Positions 56,089 through 64,000 of a DNA stretch of 64,000 bases are shown one piece after another. Position 1 is the stretch's first letter, and the number at the start of each line of letters is the position of its first letter. The position numbers and the translations under genes were made by a program. The DNA is from Spartinivicinus poritis (lineage in GTDB: Bacteria; Pseudomonadota; Gammaproteobacteria; Pseudomonadales; Zooshikellaceae): contig NZ_JAPMOU010000002.1 in NCBI RefSeq assembly GCF_028858535.1, forward strand, positions 124,001 through 188,000. The letters are read 5' to 3'. The notes under the pieces were generated by a model. It did not search any database. It had not been told where the DNA came from and saw only the letters and a list, made by a program, of their open reading frames with translations.

Positions 56089-56793
56089 ATGAATACGCTC
56101 ATGATAGCCAACAACACTAAACAGATTTACTTAACGATACTCCTTTACTGTGTATTATCTTATAGTGCCTTAGGTGCTGAAAAAGTAGACATTTTTGCTG
56201 TTCAGATTGATGGTTTGCATCAGGCTGATGGGAATGGGCGATATGATAAGATTATTTCGCTAATAAAGACTGAAATCCCTTTTGAGATGAAAGTATACCC
56301 ACCTAAAAGAGTTTATAGTCTATTTGATAAATGCTTAATTTGCTGTGTTTCTCCAGTCAATAAAAATACCGATTTTTATCAATACACAGGAGACAATTAT
56401 TTGCAGAGCCAGCCAATGAATATAGCTAAAATATATATTTTTACTAAGCCAAATACCAACGTCATAAGCACACTCAGTGAATTACAAACATTACGCGTTG
56501 GCGCCAGAAGCGGTATGCCCTATGGAAAAAAAATAGCAAATTCAGGTATTAATTTTACGTTTTTACCAACAATTAAAAACAGTATTATAATGGTTTTAAA
56601 TAATAGGCTAGATGCTTTTATCGCCTATGTACCAGATGCCTATAAAATATTTGACCAATTAGAGTTGAGCCCTTTTCCTCACGATATTACTAACCCCGTT
56701 TCTGTACACGAGGACAGCATTCTATGCAAAAAAAATAATAGCACAGTTGAACTCATCAAAGATGCCAATGTAGTAATATCTAATATAAATTAG
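56089..56793 (+). CDS. Exported solute-binding-like protein, shortened form
   Basis: A 234-residue protein with a signal peptide (about 12-31, IYLTILLYCVLSYSALGAE). The mature part is related to the solute-binding family 3 proteins of this window but deviates: it begins VDIFAVQIDGLHQADGNG instead of a T-G-E-W-P-P strand. It keeps PFEMKVYPPKRVYSLFDKC, LQTLRVGARSGMPYGKKI and MVLNNRLDAFIAYVPDAYKI, the lobe hinge and second-lobe signatures. It contains a close cysteine pair (KCLICC). Downstream begins the ars operon on the same strand, but ars has its own operator, so the two are probably separate. Confidence 0.7.
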   Translation: MNTLMIANNTKQIYLTILLYCVLSYSALGAEKVDIFAVQIDGLHQADGNGRYDKIISLIKTEIPFEMKVYPPKRVYSLFDKCLICCVSPVNKNTDFYQYTGDNYLQSQPMNIAKIYIFTKPNTNVISTLSELQTLRVGARSGMPYGKKIANSGINFTFLPTIKNSIIMVLNNRLDAFIAYVPDAYKIFDQLELSPFPHDITNPVSVHEDSILCKKNNSTVELIKDANVVISNIN

Positions 56794-56862
56794 GTAACTT
56801 GTTCTTCTTGCTACTGCCCTTCCTACACCAGACCAGCAAACTTCTTCAACTCAACAACATTG

Positions 56863-56882
56863 ATATATGATTTTTCATATAT
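56863..56882 (+). promoter_or_regulatory. ArsR operator upstream of arsR
   Basis: ATATATGA-N4-TCATATAT, perfectly symmetric, 67 bp before the arsR start. The same 8-N4-8 sequence recurs at 57315-57334. Autoregulation by the arsenic-responsive repressor is the natural reading. Confidence 0.75.
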
Positions 56883-56949
56883 ACTATTTACCGTATATAG
56901 TTTTAGCCTTACTATTGCAGCCATAAGTTAACCAATAAAGCACTGTGTT

Positions 56950-57294
56950 ATGAATCCTGTTCAGTTTTATAAGTGTTTGTCAGATGAAACACGCCTTCGC
57001 TGCTTAATGCTCATTGCGCAAGAAGGCGAACTATGCGTCTGTGAGCTGACAGAAGCCTTACAGGAAATTCAGCCAAAGGTATCTCGTCACCTGGCGCAAC
57101 TCCGCCAGTGCAACCTGTTGCTTGATCGCCGCCAAGGGCTTTGGGTGTTTTATCGGATTAACCCTGACTTGCCTAGTTGGGCAAAGGTTGTGCTGCAGCA
57201 AACCACTGAAGCTAACCAGGGCTTCTTAAAAGCAAACTTACAGAACTTACGTAAGATGGGGAGCCGACCAGAGCGTGTTAGCGCCTGTTGCTAA
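56950..57294 (+). CDS. arsR: Arsenic-responsive repressor ArsR
   Basis: A 114-residue winged-helix repressor. The inducer site is CVCEL (C29, C31) at the start of the recognition region, the classic arsenite-binding pair. The recognition helix follows (IQPKVSRHLAQLRQ), then the wing RRQGLWVFYRI. The C-terminus ends ACC, giving further thiolates. It represses until arsenite binds. Two operator palindromes flank the gene, and the GAPDH and arsJ genes follow, so it controls organoarsenical export. Confidence 0.92.
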   Translation: MNPVQFYKCLSDETRLRCLMLIAQEGELCVCELTEALQEIQPKVSRHLAQLRQCNLLLDRRQGLWVFYRINPDLPSWAKVVLQQTTEANQGFLKANLQNLRKMGSRPERVSACC

Positions 57295-57310
57295 CTAAAA
57301 AATTTTACCT

Positions 57311-57338
57311 AGCTATATATGAAAATTCATATATAGCT
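57311..57338 (+). promoter_or_regulatory. Second ArsR operator, between arsR and the GAPDH gene
   Basis: A perfect 13-2-13 palindrome (57311-57323 and 57326-57338) whose core ATATATGA-N4-TCATATAT equals that at 56863-56882. Its position 75 bp before the GAPDH start implies a second regulated promoter inside the operon. Confidence 0.78.
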
Positions 57339-57412
57339 GTGCTCATCTACTGCTTCGCTAACCGTACCAAACAACAGTTTTCTGCTACTTATTAATTACA
57401 GAGAGGTTACGT

Positions 57413-58414
57413 ATGCCAATTAAAGTGGGGATTAATGGCTTTGGCCGCATGGGTCGTCTGTCTTTTAGAGCAGCGTTTGACAGGGAAGATATTGAGTTTG
57501 TGCATATCAATGACCCTGCTGGTGATGCAGCAACGTTAGCGCACCTACTGAACTTCGATTCTGTTCATGGCCGCTGGCATGATGAAGCAACCAGTGAAGG
57601 GAATGATCTTATAGTGGGTAACCAGCGTATCCCCTGTACTCAAAACCAGGCTATCAGTGATACCGACTGGTCTGGCTGTGATGTGGTCATTGAAGCTTCT
57701 GGTAAAATGAAGCAAACCGCCCAATTAGAAGCGTTCTTAGCTCAAGGCGTTAAACGAGTAGTGGTAACAGCCCCAGTTAAAGAGCCGGGTGTCTTAAACA
57801 TCGTGATGGGGGTTAACCACCACCGATACGATCCTAATCAGCACCAAATTGTGACTGCAGCTTCCTGCACCACCAACTGCTTAGCCCCAGTGGTTAAAGT
57901 GATCCATGAAAAGCTAGGTATCAAGCATGGCTCAATGACCACTATTCATGACCTAACCAATACCCAAACCATTCTCGATGCGCCCCATAAAGACTTACGG
58001 CGTGCCCGAGCCTGCGGTATGAGTTTAATTCCAACCACAACTGGCTCAGCCACGGCAATCACCCATATTTTTCCGGAATTAACAGGTAAGCTGAACGGCC
58101 ATGCTGTGCGTGTTCCTTTGGCTAATGCCTCGTTAACGGACTGTGTCTTCGAAGTTGAGCAAGCGACAGACATAGTCGAAGTCAATCAGTTACTCAAGTC
58201 AGCCGCTGAAAATGAGTTACAGGGAATTTTAGGGTTTGAAGAGAGGCCCTTGGTTTCAATTGACTATAAAACTGATCCTCGTTCAAGCATTGTTGATGCG
58301 CTCTCAACAATGGTCATAAATAATACTCAAGTGAAAATCTATGCCTGGTATGACAACGAGTGGGGTTATGTTAACCGCACAGTAGAGCTGGTGCAGATGG
58401 TAGGCCAGGAGTAG
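57413..58414 (+). CDS. ArsJ-associated glyceraldehyde-3-phosphate dehydrogenase
   Basis: A 333-residue GAPDH of the arsenic-resistance type. The NAD-binding start is [19 protein letters not shown], the catalytic cysteine lies in [11 protein letters not shown] (about 150), and the C-terminus has [15 protein letters not shown]. Located between arsR and arsJ, it is expected to use arsenate in place of phosphate and form 1-arseno-3-phosphoglycerate, the unstable organoarsenical that ArsJ exports. A canonical RBS (GAGAGG) precedes the ATG. Eight bases separate its stop from arsJ. Confidence 0.92.
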   Translation: MPIKVGINGFGRMGRLSFRAAFDREDIEFVHINDPAGDAATLAHLLNFDSVHGRWHDEATSEGNDLIVGNQRIPCTQNQAISDTDWSGCDVVIEASGKMKQTAQLEAFLAQGVKRVVVTAPVKEPGVLNIVMGVNHHRYDPNQHQIVTAASCTTNCLAPVVKVIHEKLGIKHGSMTTIHDLTNTQTILDAPHKDLRRARACGMSLIPTTTGSATAITHIFPELTGKLNGHAVRVPLANASLTDCVFEVEQATDIVEVNQLLKSAAENELQGILGFEERPLVSIDYKTDPRSSIVDALSTMVINNTQVKIYAWYDNEWGYVNRTVELVQMVGQE

Positions 58415-58421
58415 ATCGCAA

Positions 58422-59657
58422 ATGGGAGGATTAGCCAGCTTATCCCCTACTGTTCGCCAGTATCTCCTGGTTACGAGCAACTACTGGGCTTTTACCCTGA
58501 CCGATGGCGCACTACGAATGCTGGTTGTGCTCCACTTTCATGGGCTAGGTTACACCCCACTTGAAATAGCCTTGCTGTTTTTGTTTTACGAGTTTTTTGG
58601 CGTGGTCACCAATTTAGTGGGTGGCTGGTTGGGTGCCTTTCTTGGCTTAAATAAAACCATGAATATTGGCTTGGCCATGCAAGTCGTTGCTTTAAGTATG
58701 CTGCTGGTGCCAACCAGTTGGCTGACTGTTCCTTGGGTTATGGCTGCACAAGCGTTATCAGGTATTGCAAAAGACCTGAACAAAATGAGCGCCAAAAGCG
58801 CCATTAAACTGTTAGTACCAAACAATGCGCAAAGCACGCTTTATAAATGGGTCGCTCTTCTGACCGGCTCTAAAAACACACTCAAAGGTGCAGGCTTCTT
58901 TTTAGGGGGCGCTTTACTCACCCTGCTGGGTTTTCAACAGGCTATTTTAGTTATGGCTATCTTGTTAGCGCTGGTTTGGTTGTTTAGCCTGGTCATGCTG
59001 AAGAAGGACTTAGGGAAAGCTTCTAGCAAACCTAAATTCAGCGATATTTTCTCAAAAAGCCGGGCGGTTAATGCACTGTCAGCAGCACGATTATTTTTAT
59101 TTGGTGCCCGTGATGTTTGGTTTGTCGTTGCACTACCGGTGTACTTAGCCGTTACTTTTGGCTGGGATCATTGGCATGTGGGCGGCTTTTTGGCGTTATG
59201 GATCATTGGCTATGGGGTGGTTCAGTCTATTGCTCCCAAGCTGACGGGTAAAGATTCCCAGCATGTGCCCGATGGTAAAACCGCGTTGCTATGGGCTGCT
59301 ATATTATCGACTACTCCTGTATTGATCGCACTGTCGCTTACCTTCAACATTTACCCTTTAGCAGGGTTATTGGGAGGGCTACTGCTCTTTGGAGGATTAT
59401 TTGCCATTAACTCATCTCTGCACAGTTATTTGATTGTGAGTTATGCCAGTGAAGATGGCGTATCCCTTGATGTGGGTTTCTATTACATGGCAAATGCAAT
59501 GGGACGGCTTATTGGCACTGTACTATCAGGCTGGATTTACCAAACCGCCGGACTAACAGCTTGTTTATGGTTATCAGCACTGTTTATTGGTATGACTGCC
59601 GCTATTTCGATTGCACTGCCTACCCATGCACCCAGGAAAACTAGAGCAACTAATTAA
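58422..59657 (+). CDS. arsJ: Organoarsenical efflux MFS transporter ArsJ
   Basis: A 411-residue transporter with about twelve hydrophobic helices. It has the family features SNYWAFTLTDGALRMLVVLHF at the N-terminus, FGVVTNLVGGWLGA, and GIAKDLNKMSAKSAIKLLVP around residues 110-130. Together with the GAPDH it removes arsenate as 1-arseno-3-phosphoglycerate. No arsC, arsB or acr3 is in this operon, so resistance here is by the arsenate, not the arsenite, route. Last gene of the operon. Confidence 0.93.
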   Translation: MGGLASLSPTVRQYLLVTSNYWAFTLTDGALRMLVVLHFHGLGYTPLEIALLFLFYEFFGVVTNLVGGWLGAFLGLNKTMNIGLAMQVVALSMLLVPTSWLTVPWVMAAQALSGIAKDLNKMSAKSAIKLLVPNNAQSTLYKWVALLTGSKNTLKGAGFFLGGALLTLLGFQQAILVMAILLALVWLFSLVMLKKDLGKASSKPKFSDIFSKSRAVNALSAARLFLFGARDVWFVVALPVYLAVTFGWDHWHVGGFLALWIIGYGVVQSIAPKLTGKDSQHVPDGKTALLWAAILSTTPVLIALSLTFNIYPLAGLLGGLLLFGGLFAINSSLHSYLIVSYASEDGVSLDVGFYYMANAMGRLIGTVLSGWIYQTAGLTACLWLSALFIGMTAAISIALPTHAPRKTRATN

Positions 59658-59757
59658 TAGAAAATAATATCAACAATAAATTAATTTACTGAAAAATAAT
59701 TTGGTAACAGCCACTGTTTGAATTTTAGTGTAAAATTTGAATCCATATTAATGGACT

Positions 59758-60669
59758 CTAGTCCATCACATTTGTGAATATTTCCTGAGCGGCCTCGACT
59801 AATAACTTAACCCCAGGATGTTTGACTTTACGTTCTGGGGAAATTGCGTAAAAGCGCTCGGTAACCTGGGTTGTTCGGCCTATTACTGATACCCCATATT
59901 GCTGGGTTACATGTGCCTCAATAATGCTGGGCGTACAAAATACTCCATAACCCGATTGCCCGAAATACTTCATCATAGCACTGTCATCAAATTCAGCAAC
60001 TGTCGTGGGATAAATTTGCTCCTGATCGAACCACGACTGCAAATTGATTTTTTGGTTTGATTTGTCACCACAAATAAGAAAAGGATGTTGGTGTAATGAC
60101 TGTGGAAATGTTTTCTTTAGTGTTTTAGCCACTTTATTACTGGCATAAAAGCTTAAGCCGCACTCACCCAAGAAATGATTATAAGCACGTATTGGCACAC
60201 CCGGTGTTAGTGGACGGTCCGATAAAATAAGGTCTAGCTTGTTCAACGCCAGTTCAGATAACAGTGCGCTAAAGTCGCCTTCGCGACAAATCAATTTGGT
60301 AGGGTCCTCCAGTTGAAAACTGTTTTCAAGAATATTGACCGCCAGAATTTTTGGAATAACGTCAATGACGCCAATATTAAAGACAACCTGCTGACTAGCA
60401 TCCTGAGCTTTTAGACTTTGCTGCAGTTCGTTACCCAGGGCAAAAATATCCTCTGCATAACTGTATACCAGTTTACCCATATCATTCATCACCAGGCGTT
60501 TTCCCTTACGGTCAAATAATTTAACACCCAGATAGTTCTCAAAAACAGTGAGCTGGCCACTGATCGTTTGTGGAGAGATATGTAATAGTTCCGACGCTTT
60601 TGCGATGCTACCTTTATTGGCGACTGTGTAAAAATAACGTAAATGGTTGTAATTCAGCTGCTGGGCCAT
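59758..60669 (-). CDS. nhaR: LysR-type regulator NhaR
   Basis: A 303-residue regulator. The N-terminus QQLNYNHLRYFYTVANKGSI and the helix-turn-helix ELLHISPQTISGQLTVFENYLG carry the NhaR-specific HL-YF and TPQTI-GQ pattern. The effector domain has LDLILSDRPLTPG, GECGLSFYASNK and EFDDSAMMKYFGQSGYGVF, all characteristic of NhaR. E. coli NhaR responds to Na+ and activates nhaA and other genes. No nhaA is adjacent; a permease of ArsB/NhaD type lies 6 kb away. Divergent from the HPF-like and BI-1 genes. Confidence 0.88.
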   Translation of the reverse strand: MAQQLNYNHLRYFYTVANKGSIAKASELLHISPQTISGQLTVFENYLGVKLFDRKGKRLVMNDMGKLVYSYAEDIFALGNELQQSLKAQDASQQVVFNIGVIDVIPKILAVNILENSFQLEDPTKLICREGDFSALLSELALNKLDLILSDRPLTPGVPIRAYNHFLGECGLSFYASNKVAKTLKKTFPQSLHQHPFLICGDKSNQKINLQSWFDQEQIYPTTVAEFDDSAMMKYFGQSGYGVFCTPSIIEAHVTQQYGVSVIGRTTQVTERFYAISPERKVKHPGVKLLVEAAQEIFTNVMD

Positions 60670-60901
60670 CTGTCGTATCCCTCATCCAAACAATACACTC
60701 AATAGTACGTTTTTTTCGAACAATATATCAAATAAATACGACTTTTATTGATTAAAGGCTACTCCTATATTGAGTGTTAAAGCAAATAACAACTGGACTG
60801 CTAGCTCAGCACATCATCCAAATTTACCTGTCTTATCGATGTGCAGAGCGATGATAAATAGGAGCGATTGGTATTATTCATCTCTAACAGGAGAATGCTT
60901 G

Positions 60902-61261
60902 ATGAACATTAATATTTCCCTTAGAAACTTGAGCGACAATGGCGAGATAATCAACTACATTGATCACCGGCTTTCATTTGCCTTCGCCCGCACTTTCGAC
61001 AAGATTGCACATGCTTCAATTACTCTCTCTAACATCAACGGGCCCAAGGGTGGCATCGATAAACAATGCCAGATCATTCTTAAGCCAATTGGTATGCGGA
61101 AAATTGTGGTTTCTGAAAAGCAGGAAAGCCTGCGTCAAGCGATCGATCAATGTTTACATAGAGCCAGCCAGTGCCTCAATCGAAAGGTGAAGCGCAAGCA
61201 AGTACTGTTTAGAAAACAGCAGCAAAAAGCGACTCTGCACAGCGTATCATTGGTCTCCTAA
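60902..61261 (+). CDS. HPF/RaiA-like ribosome-associated protein
   Basis: A 119-residue protein when begun at the ATG at 60902, which follows AGGAGA by 7 nt; the frame open from 60770 adds 44 residues with no ribosome site. The fold signature is present: MNINISLRNLSDNGEIINYIDHRLSFAFARTF, then the internal GG-x-DKQCQIILKPIGMRKIVV strand and QAIDQCLHRASQCLNRKVKRK, the basic C-terminal helix of hibernation factors. It would bind the small ribosomal subunit under stress. The short length matches HPF rather than a long-form protein. Next to BI-1, and both may form one stress unit. Confidence 0.8.
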   Translation: MNINISLRNLSDNGEIINYIDHRLSFAFARTFDKIAHASITLSNINGPKGGIDKQCQIILKPIGMRKIVVSEKQESLRQAIDQCLHRASQCLNRKVKRKQVLFRKQQQKATLHSVSLVS

Positions 61262-61314
61262 CCGTTATTCTGCTGATCAAAACCGTCAACCTTTCTAGCG
61301 AGGCGATAATAGCT

Positions 61315-61977
61315 ATGGAAACCACAAAACATACGTTACAACCCCAGTCGATTGTAAGGAGTAAATCAACCAATCGCGTTCTAAAAAACACTTACTTGCT
61401 GTTGTCGGCCACCCTGTGTTTTAGCGCAATTACCGCGATGTTCAGTGCCACCTTGCAACTGCCACATCCGGGGCTGATATTAACCTTAGCTGGCTACTTT
61501 GGCTTACTGTTCTTGACCACTAAATTTCGTAATAGCCTCTACGGTCTGTATTGTGTATTTGCACTGACTGGTTTTATGGGATACACCCTGGGGCCAATCA
61601 TTGCAGCCTATTGGTCAATGGCACCGATGGTCGTAATGCAGGCCCTAGGTGGTACAGCTGTGGTATTTTTCAGTTTGTCGGCACTGGCATTAAATACCAA
61701 GCGCGACTTTAGTTTTTTAGGCAAGTCGCTGCTCATTGGTGTGTTGGTGGCTTTTCTGGCTGGTCTTGGCGCACTGCTTTTTGAAATACCGGCTTTGTCG
61801 CTCGCGGTATCAGCGATGTTTGTTTTGCTGATGTCAGGGATGATTTTGTATGAGACTAACCAGATTGTTCGAGGTGGTGAGACCAACTATATCATGGCGA
61901 CGGTATCGCTATACGTCGCCATATTCAACTTATTTATGAGCTTGATGCACCTACTGGGGTTTGCCCAATCGGAGTAA
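61315..61977 (+). CDS. Bax inhibitor-1 / YccA family membrane protein
   Basis: A 220-residue protein with a hydrophilic N-terminus and seven hydrophobic helices, as in the BI-1 family. It has KNTYLLLSATLCFSAITAMFSA, GLYCVFALTGFMGYTLGPII, and the conserved late segment FVLLMSGMILYETNQIVRGGETNYIMATVSLYVAIFNLFMSLM, with D/E residues for the pH-sensitive calcium gate. E. coli YccA interacts with FtsH. It sits 53 bp after the HPF-like gene. Confidence 0.9.
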   Translation: METTKHTLQPQSIVRSKSTNRVLKNTYLLLSATLCFSAITAMFSATLQLPHPGLILTLAGYFGLLFLTTKFRNSLYGLYCVFALTGFMGYTLGPIIAAYWSMAPMVVMQALGGTAVVFFSLSALALNTKRDFSFLGKSLLIGVLVAFLAGLGALLFEIPALSLAVSAMFVLLMSGMILYETNQIVRGGETNYIMATVSLYVAIFNLFMSLMHLLGFAQSE

Positions 61978-62038
61978 TACACAGAGGGGCTATCATTTCT
62001 CTCAAGCTGCACAATAAGAGACTTCACTAAATTGGATA

Positions 62039-62058
62039 CTGCGCTTAGGCTAGCGCAG
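62039..62058. terminator. Small hairpin between BI-1 and purK
   Basis: CTGCGCT (62039-62045) pairs with AGCGCAG (62052-62058) around a 6-nt loop that includes the purK stop. No T-tract; weak. Confidence 0.3.
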
Positions 62059-63126
62059 TACCATTTCCATTTGGCGAATTAAACTCTCACGGTTAGCACC
62101 AGTAAAATTGATATGACCTAGTTTGCGACCCGGTCGCACCGCTTTATTATACCAATGCAATGCAGCATTCGGTGGTAATGATGCCAGTGGCGGCTTGATC
62201 GTGCCAATCAGATTCACCATACCTGTCACTCCGTGAGGATCCGTACTACCGAGTGGTAAACCCGCAATAGCGCGTAAATGATTGGTAAACTGGCAGGTCT
62301 TACTACCGGACTGGGTCCAGTGGCCACTGTTATGTACCCGTGGTGCTAGCTCATTGACCAATAACTGATCTTTTACCACAAAGCACTCCATCGCCATTAC
62401 ACCCACATAGTCCAACGCACGCATAATCCGGCACATGTAATCTTGTGCTGCTAAGCAAAGTTGTTCAGAAATTGCCTCAGCAGGTGCCACAGACTGTTTT
62501 AGAATACCCTGCTCATGACGATTTTCGGCCAGCGGATAATGGCGCATCTCTCCATTGGCTCCACGCACTGAGACTTGTGAAATTTCTTTATCAAAAGGAA
62601 TCCACTGCTCAACAATGTAGTTTTGTTCTTTGGCCTGCTGGCTGAAGGCATCAACCTCCTGTTGATGCTTTAACACCCATTGATTTTTTCCGTCATAGCC
62701 TTCGCGACAGGATTTAACTACCACCGGTAATGGTATTTTGGCTGCAGAGGCTTCGGTTGGCTGACCATATAGGTAGGCTGCGCAGCCAATGCCTAGCTTA
62801 TCGAGCAACTGCTTTTCCTGATAACGATGCTGACAGGTAGCAAAGGCTTGTGGGTTCGGGTGCACAGGGCAATATGCTTGCAGGGCACTCAATAGGGAAA
62901 CATCAACTTGTTCTTTCTCAACCGTAATCCTGTCAGGCTGTCCCAGCCCATCATAAATGGCACTCACAGGCTCGCTGGGCTGCCAGCGGACAATAGTCCC
63001 AAGCCCCTCGACACAACGACTATCCTCCCCGGCATCGGCAATAAAGCTGAATTTAAGTCCCATCGGTATGCCAGCCAACGCCAACATCCGTGACAACTGA
63101 CCACAACCGACTATTGCAATATGCAT
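62050..63126 (-). CDS. purK: N5-carboxyaminoimidazole ribonucleotide synthase
   Basis: A 358-residue ATP-grasp ligase that uses ATP and bicarbonate to carboxylate aminoimidazole ribonucleotide. Start IAIVGCGQLSRMLALAGIPMG (the usual GGGQLGRM motif here is VGCGQLSRM). Then PLPVVVKSCREGYDGKNQWVL for ATP binding, IVEQWIPFDKEISQVSVR, ECFVVKDQLLVNELAPRVHNSGHWT and the C-terminal PGRKLGHINFTG. Its ATG overlaps the purE stop by one base (TAATG), so the two are translationally coupled. The bicarbonate it consumes may come from the transporter encoded in front. Confidence 0.95.
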   Translation of the reverse strand: MHIAIVGCGQLSRMLALAGIPMGLKFSFIADAGEDSRCVEGLGTIVRWQPSEPVSAIYDGLGQPDRITVEKEQVDVSLLSALQAYCPVHPNPQAFATCQHRYQEKQLLDKLGIGCAAYLYGQPTEASAAKIPLPVVVKSCREGYDGKNQWVLKHQQEVDAFSQQAKEQNYIVEQWIPFDKEISQVSVRGANGEMRHYPLAENRHEQGILKQSVAPAEAISEQLCLAAQDYMCRIMRALDYVGVMAMECFVVKDQLLVNELAPRVHNSGHWTQSGSKTCQFTNHLRAIAGLPLGSTDPHGVTGMVNLIGTIKPPLASLPPNAALHWYNKAVRPGRKLGHINFTGANRESLIRQMEMVLR

Positions 63127-63605
63127 TATTCGACCTCGTTAGGTACAGTATCTGTTTGTTGTTGACGCCAGGCCTCGAGGCGTGACTGCAGCTCAGCATC
63201 ACTGGTTGCCAGAATCTGAACTGCCATTAAGCCAGCGTTATAGGCACCTGGTTCACCAATAGCCTGGGTTGACACCGCAACACCTTTTGGCATCTGGACA
63301 ATGGATAATAAGCTGTCGATACCATTTAAAGCCTTACTGGTAACAGGCACAGCGATGACTGGCAAGCAGGTCAGGGCTGCAGTCATACCGGGTAAATGTG
63401 CTGCACCACCCGCGCCAGCAATGATCACGCTATAGTGTTCGGTTGCCTGACTGGCAAACGCATAGAGGCGACTGGGGGTTCGGTGAGCTGACACCACAGC
63501 GGTGTCGTAGTTAATATCAAATGCATTCAACAGAGTTGTTGCATGTTGCATTACGGGCCAGTCCGATTGCGAGCCCATGATAATGGCGACTTTTTTCTGT
63601 TTCAT
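63126..63605 (-). CDS. purE: N5-carboxyaminoimidazole ribonucleotide mutase
   Basis: A 159-residue class I PurE. It has [82 protein letters not shown] and [12 protein letters not shown], the complete mutase signature including the active-site SAHRTP histidine. It shifts the carboxylate made by PurK to give CAIR for purine synthesis. Five bases separate its ATG from the stop of the upstream bicarbonate-transporter gene; the SD overlaps that stop. Confidence 0.96.
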   Translation of the reverse strand: MKQKKVAIIMGSQSDWPVMQHATTLLNAFDINYDTAVVSAHRTPSRLYAFASQATEHYSVIIAGAGGAAHLPGMTAALTCLPVIAVPVTSKALNGIDSLLSIVQMPKGVAVSTQAIGEPGAYNAGLMAVQILATSDAELQSRLEAWRQQQTDTVPNEVE

Positions 63606-63610
63606 TCAGC

Positions 63611-64000
63611 TTATCCTGTGATCCATTGGGTAATGACCATAAAAGTGGGAATGCCGATTAGCACATTGAATGGAAAGGTAATCCCAAGCGACGCACTGAT
63701 CGATAAACTCTGGTTTGCCTGTGGCAGCGCCACGTGCATCGCAGCAGGTACGGCAATGTATGAGGCACTAGCACCTAACACCGCTAACAAAACCGTACCA
63801 CCGGTCGACAAGCCAATAGCTAACCCCAGTAGACAGCCAAGCACCCCGCCAACCAGTGGCATTGCCACACCGAAGGCCAACATAAAATTGCCAAGGCGCT
63901 TAATTTCGCCGAGTCGGCTAGCAGCGGTCATCCCCATTTGCAATAGAAACAGGGCTAGCACACCGTTAAACAGCTCAAAGAAGAAAGGGGTTACTCGCTC
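63611..64000 (-). CDS. SbtA-type sodium-dependent bicarbonate permease (5' end outside window)
   Basis: The frame is open to the window edge, giving 130 residues of the C-terminal part: ERVTPFFFELFNGVLALFLLQMG, then MTAASRLGEIKR, VAMPLVGGVLGCLLGLAIGLSTGGTVLLAVLGASASYIAVPAAMHVALP and a final SLGITFPFNVLIGIPTFMVI. These match the second half of PF05982 (SbtA), including the FDLFKGLLALFLLEMG and GASASYIAVPAAMR motifs. SbtA symports Na+ and HCO3-. It is the first visible gene of a sbtA-purE-purK set. Confidence 0.85.
   Translation of the reverse strand, partial: ERVTPFFFELFNGVLALFLLQMGMTAASRLGEIKRLGNFMLAFGVAMPLVGGVLGCLLGLAIGLSTGGTVLLAVLGASASYIAVPAAMHVALPQANQSLSISASLGITFPFNVLIGIPTFMVITQWITG

Overview
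The window looks like the chromosome of a marine gammaproteobacterium (AT-rich, roughly 40% GC by eye, dense gene packing). CysB, NfuA, GreB, PabB, MetH and NhaR, an AddB/AddA-like helicase-nuclease pair and DUF1631 all fit an Oceanospirillales-type genome. The many secreted hydrolases and orphan periplasmic binding proteins recall Hahella, Zooshikella or Spartinivicinus; that genus-level guess is inference only. No rRNA, tRNA, CRISPR array or complete mobile element was seen.

Layout. 0-6 kb: the start of a secreted protein cut by the left edge, an orphan phage-type holin, a secreted metzincin-like protease with a proline/aspartate repeat linker, and a minus-strand set of a membrane TPR protein plus two DUF2589 paralogues. 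6-12.6 kb: pabB, a solute-binding protein, a sulfur-assimilation block (cysH, a CXXC thioredoxin-like protein, cysB, a TSUP permease) and a 5'-nucleotidase. 12.6-24.1 kb: a patch of dispersed repeats, a YdjM-like membrane protein, an overlapping AddB/AddA-like pair, a DegQ-type protease, aroF preceded by a long hairpin, and greB.

24.2-36.1 kb is the accessory region. It holds a small exported protein resembling the propeptide of the two M6 proteases downstream, a decayed ADP-ribosylglycohydrolase, a secreted protein ending in a phage-type S74 chaperone domain, three orphan solute-binding proteins, a decayed T7-lysozyme-like endolysin, a small six-cysteine exported protein, a ricin-fold lectin, a probable transposase remnant and two tandem immune-inhibitor-A-like M6 proteases with strong terminators.

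36.3-55.4 kb: an Hpt/HD-GYP signalling protein, a PQ-loop-like membrane protein, the lipase foldase and lipase (foldase first), an ArsR-type regulator, nfuA, metH, a MATE pump overlapping a PF10023 lipoprotein peptidase, another solute-binding protein, a DUF1631 protein, an ArsB/NhaD-type permease, a CDF metal exporter and a KfrA-like coiled-coil protein.

55.4-64 kb: a gap with a perfect 21-bp hairpin, a further solute-binding protein, an arsenate operon (arsR, GAPDH, arsJ) with two matching palindromic operators, nhaR, an HPF-like ribosome factor, a Bax-inhibitor-1 protein, and a minus-strand sbtA-purE-purK set that may link bicarbonate uptake to the bicarbonate-using PurK step. Across the window six solute-binding-type proteins are encoded without any adjacent transporter genes. 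The protease, lipase, lectin and binding-protein genes suggest a secretome-rich, polymer-degrading or host-associated lifestyle (inference).
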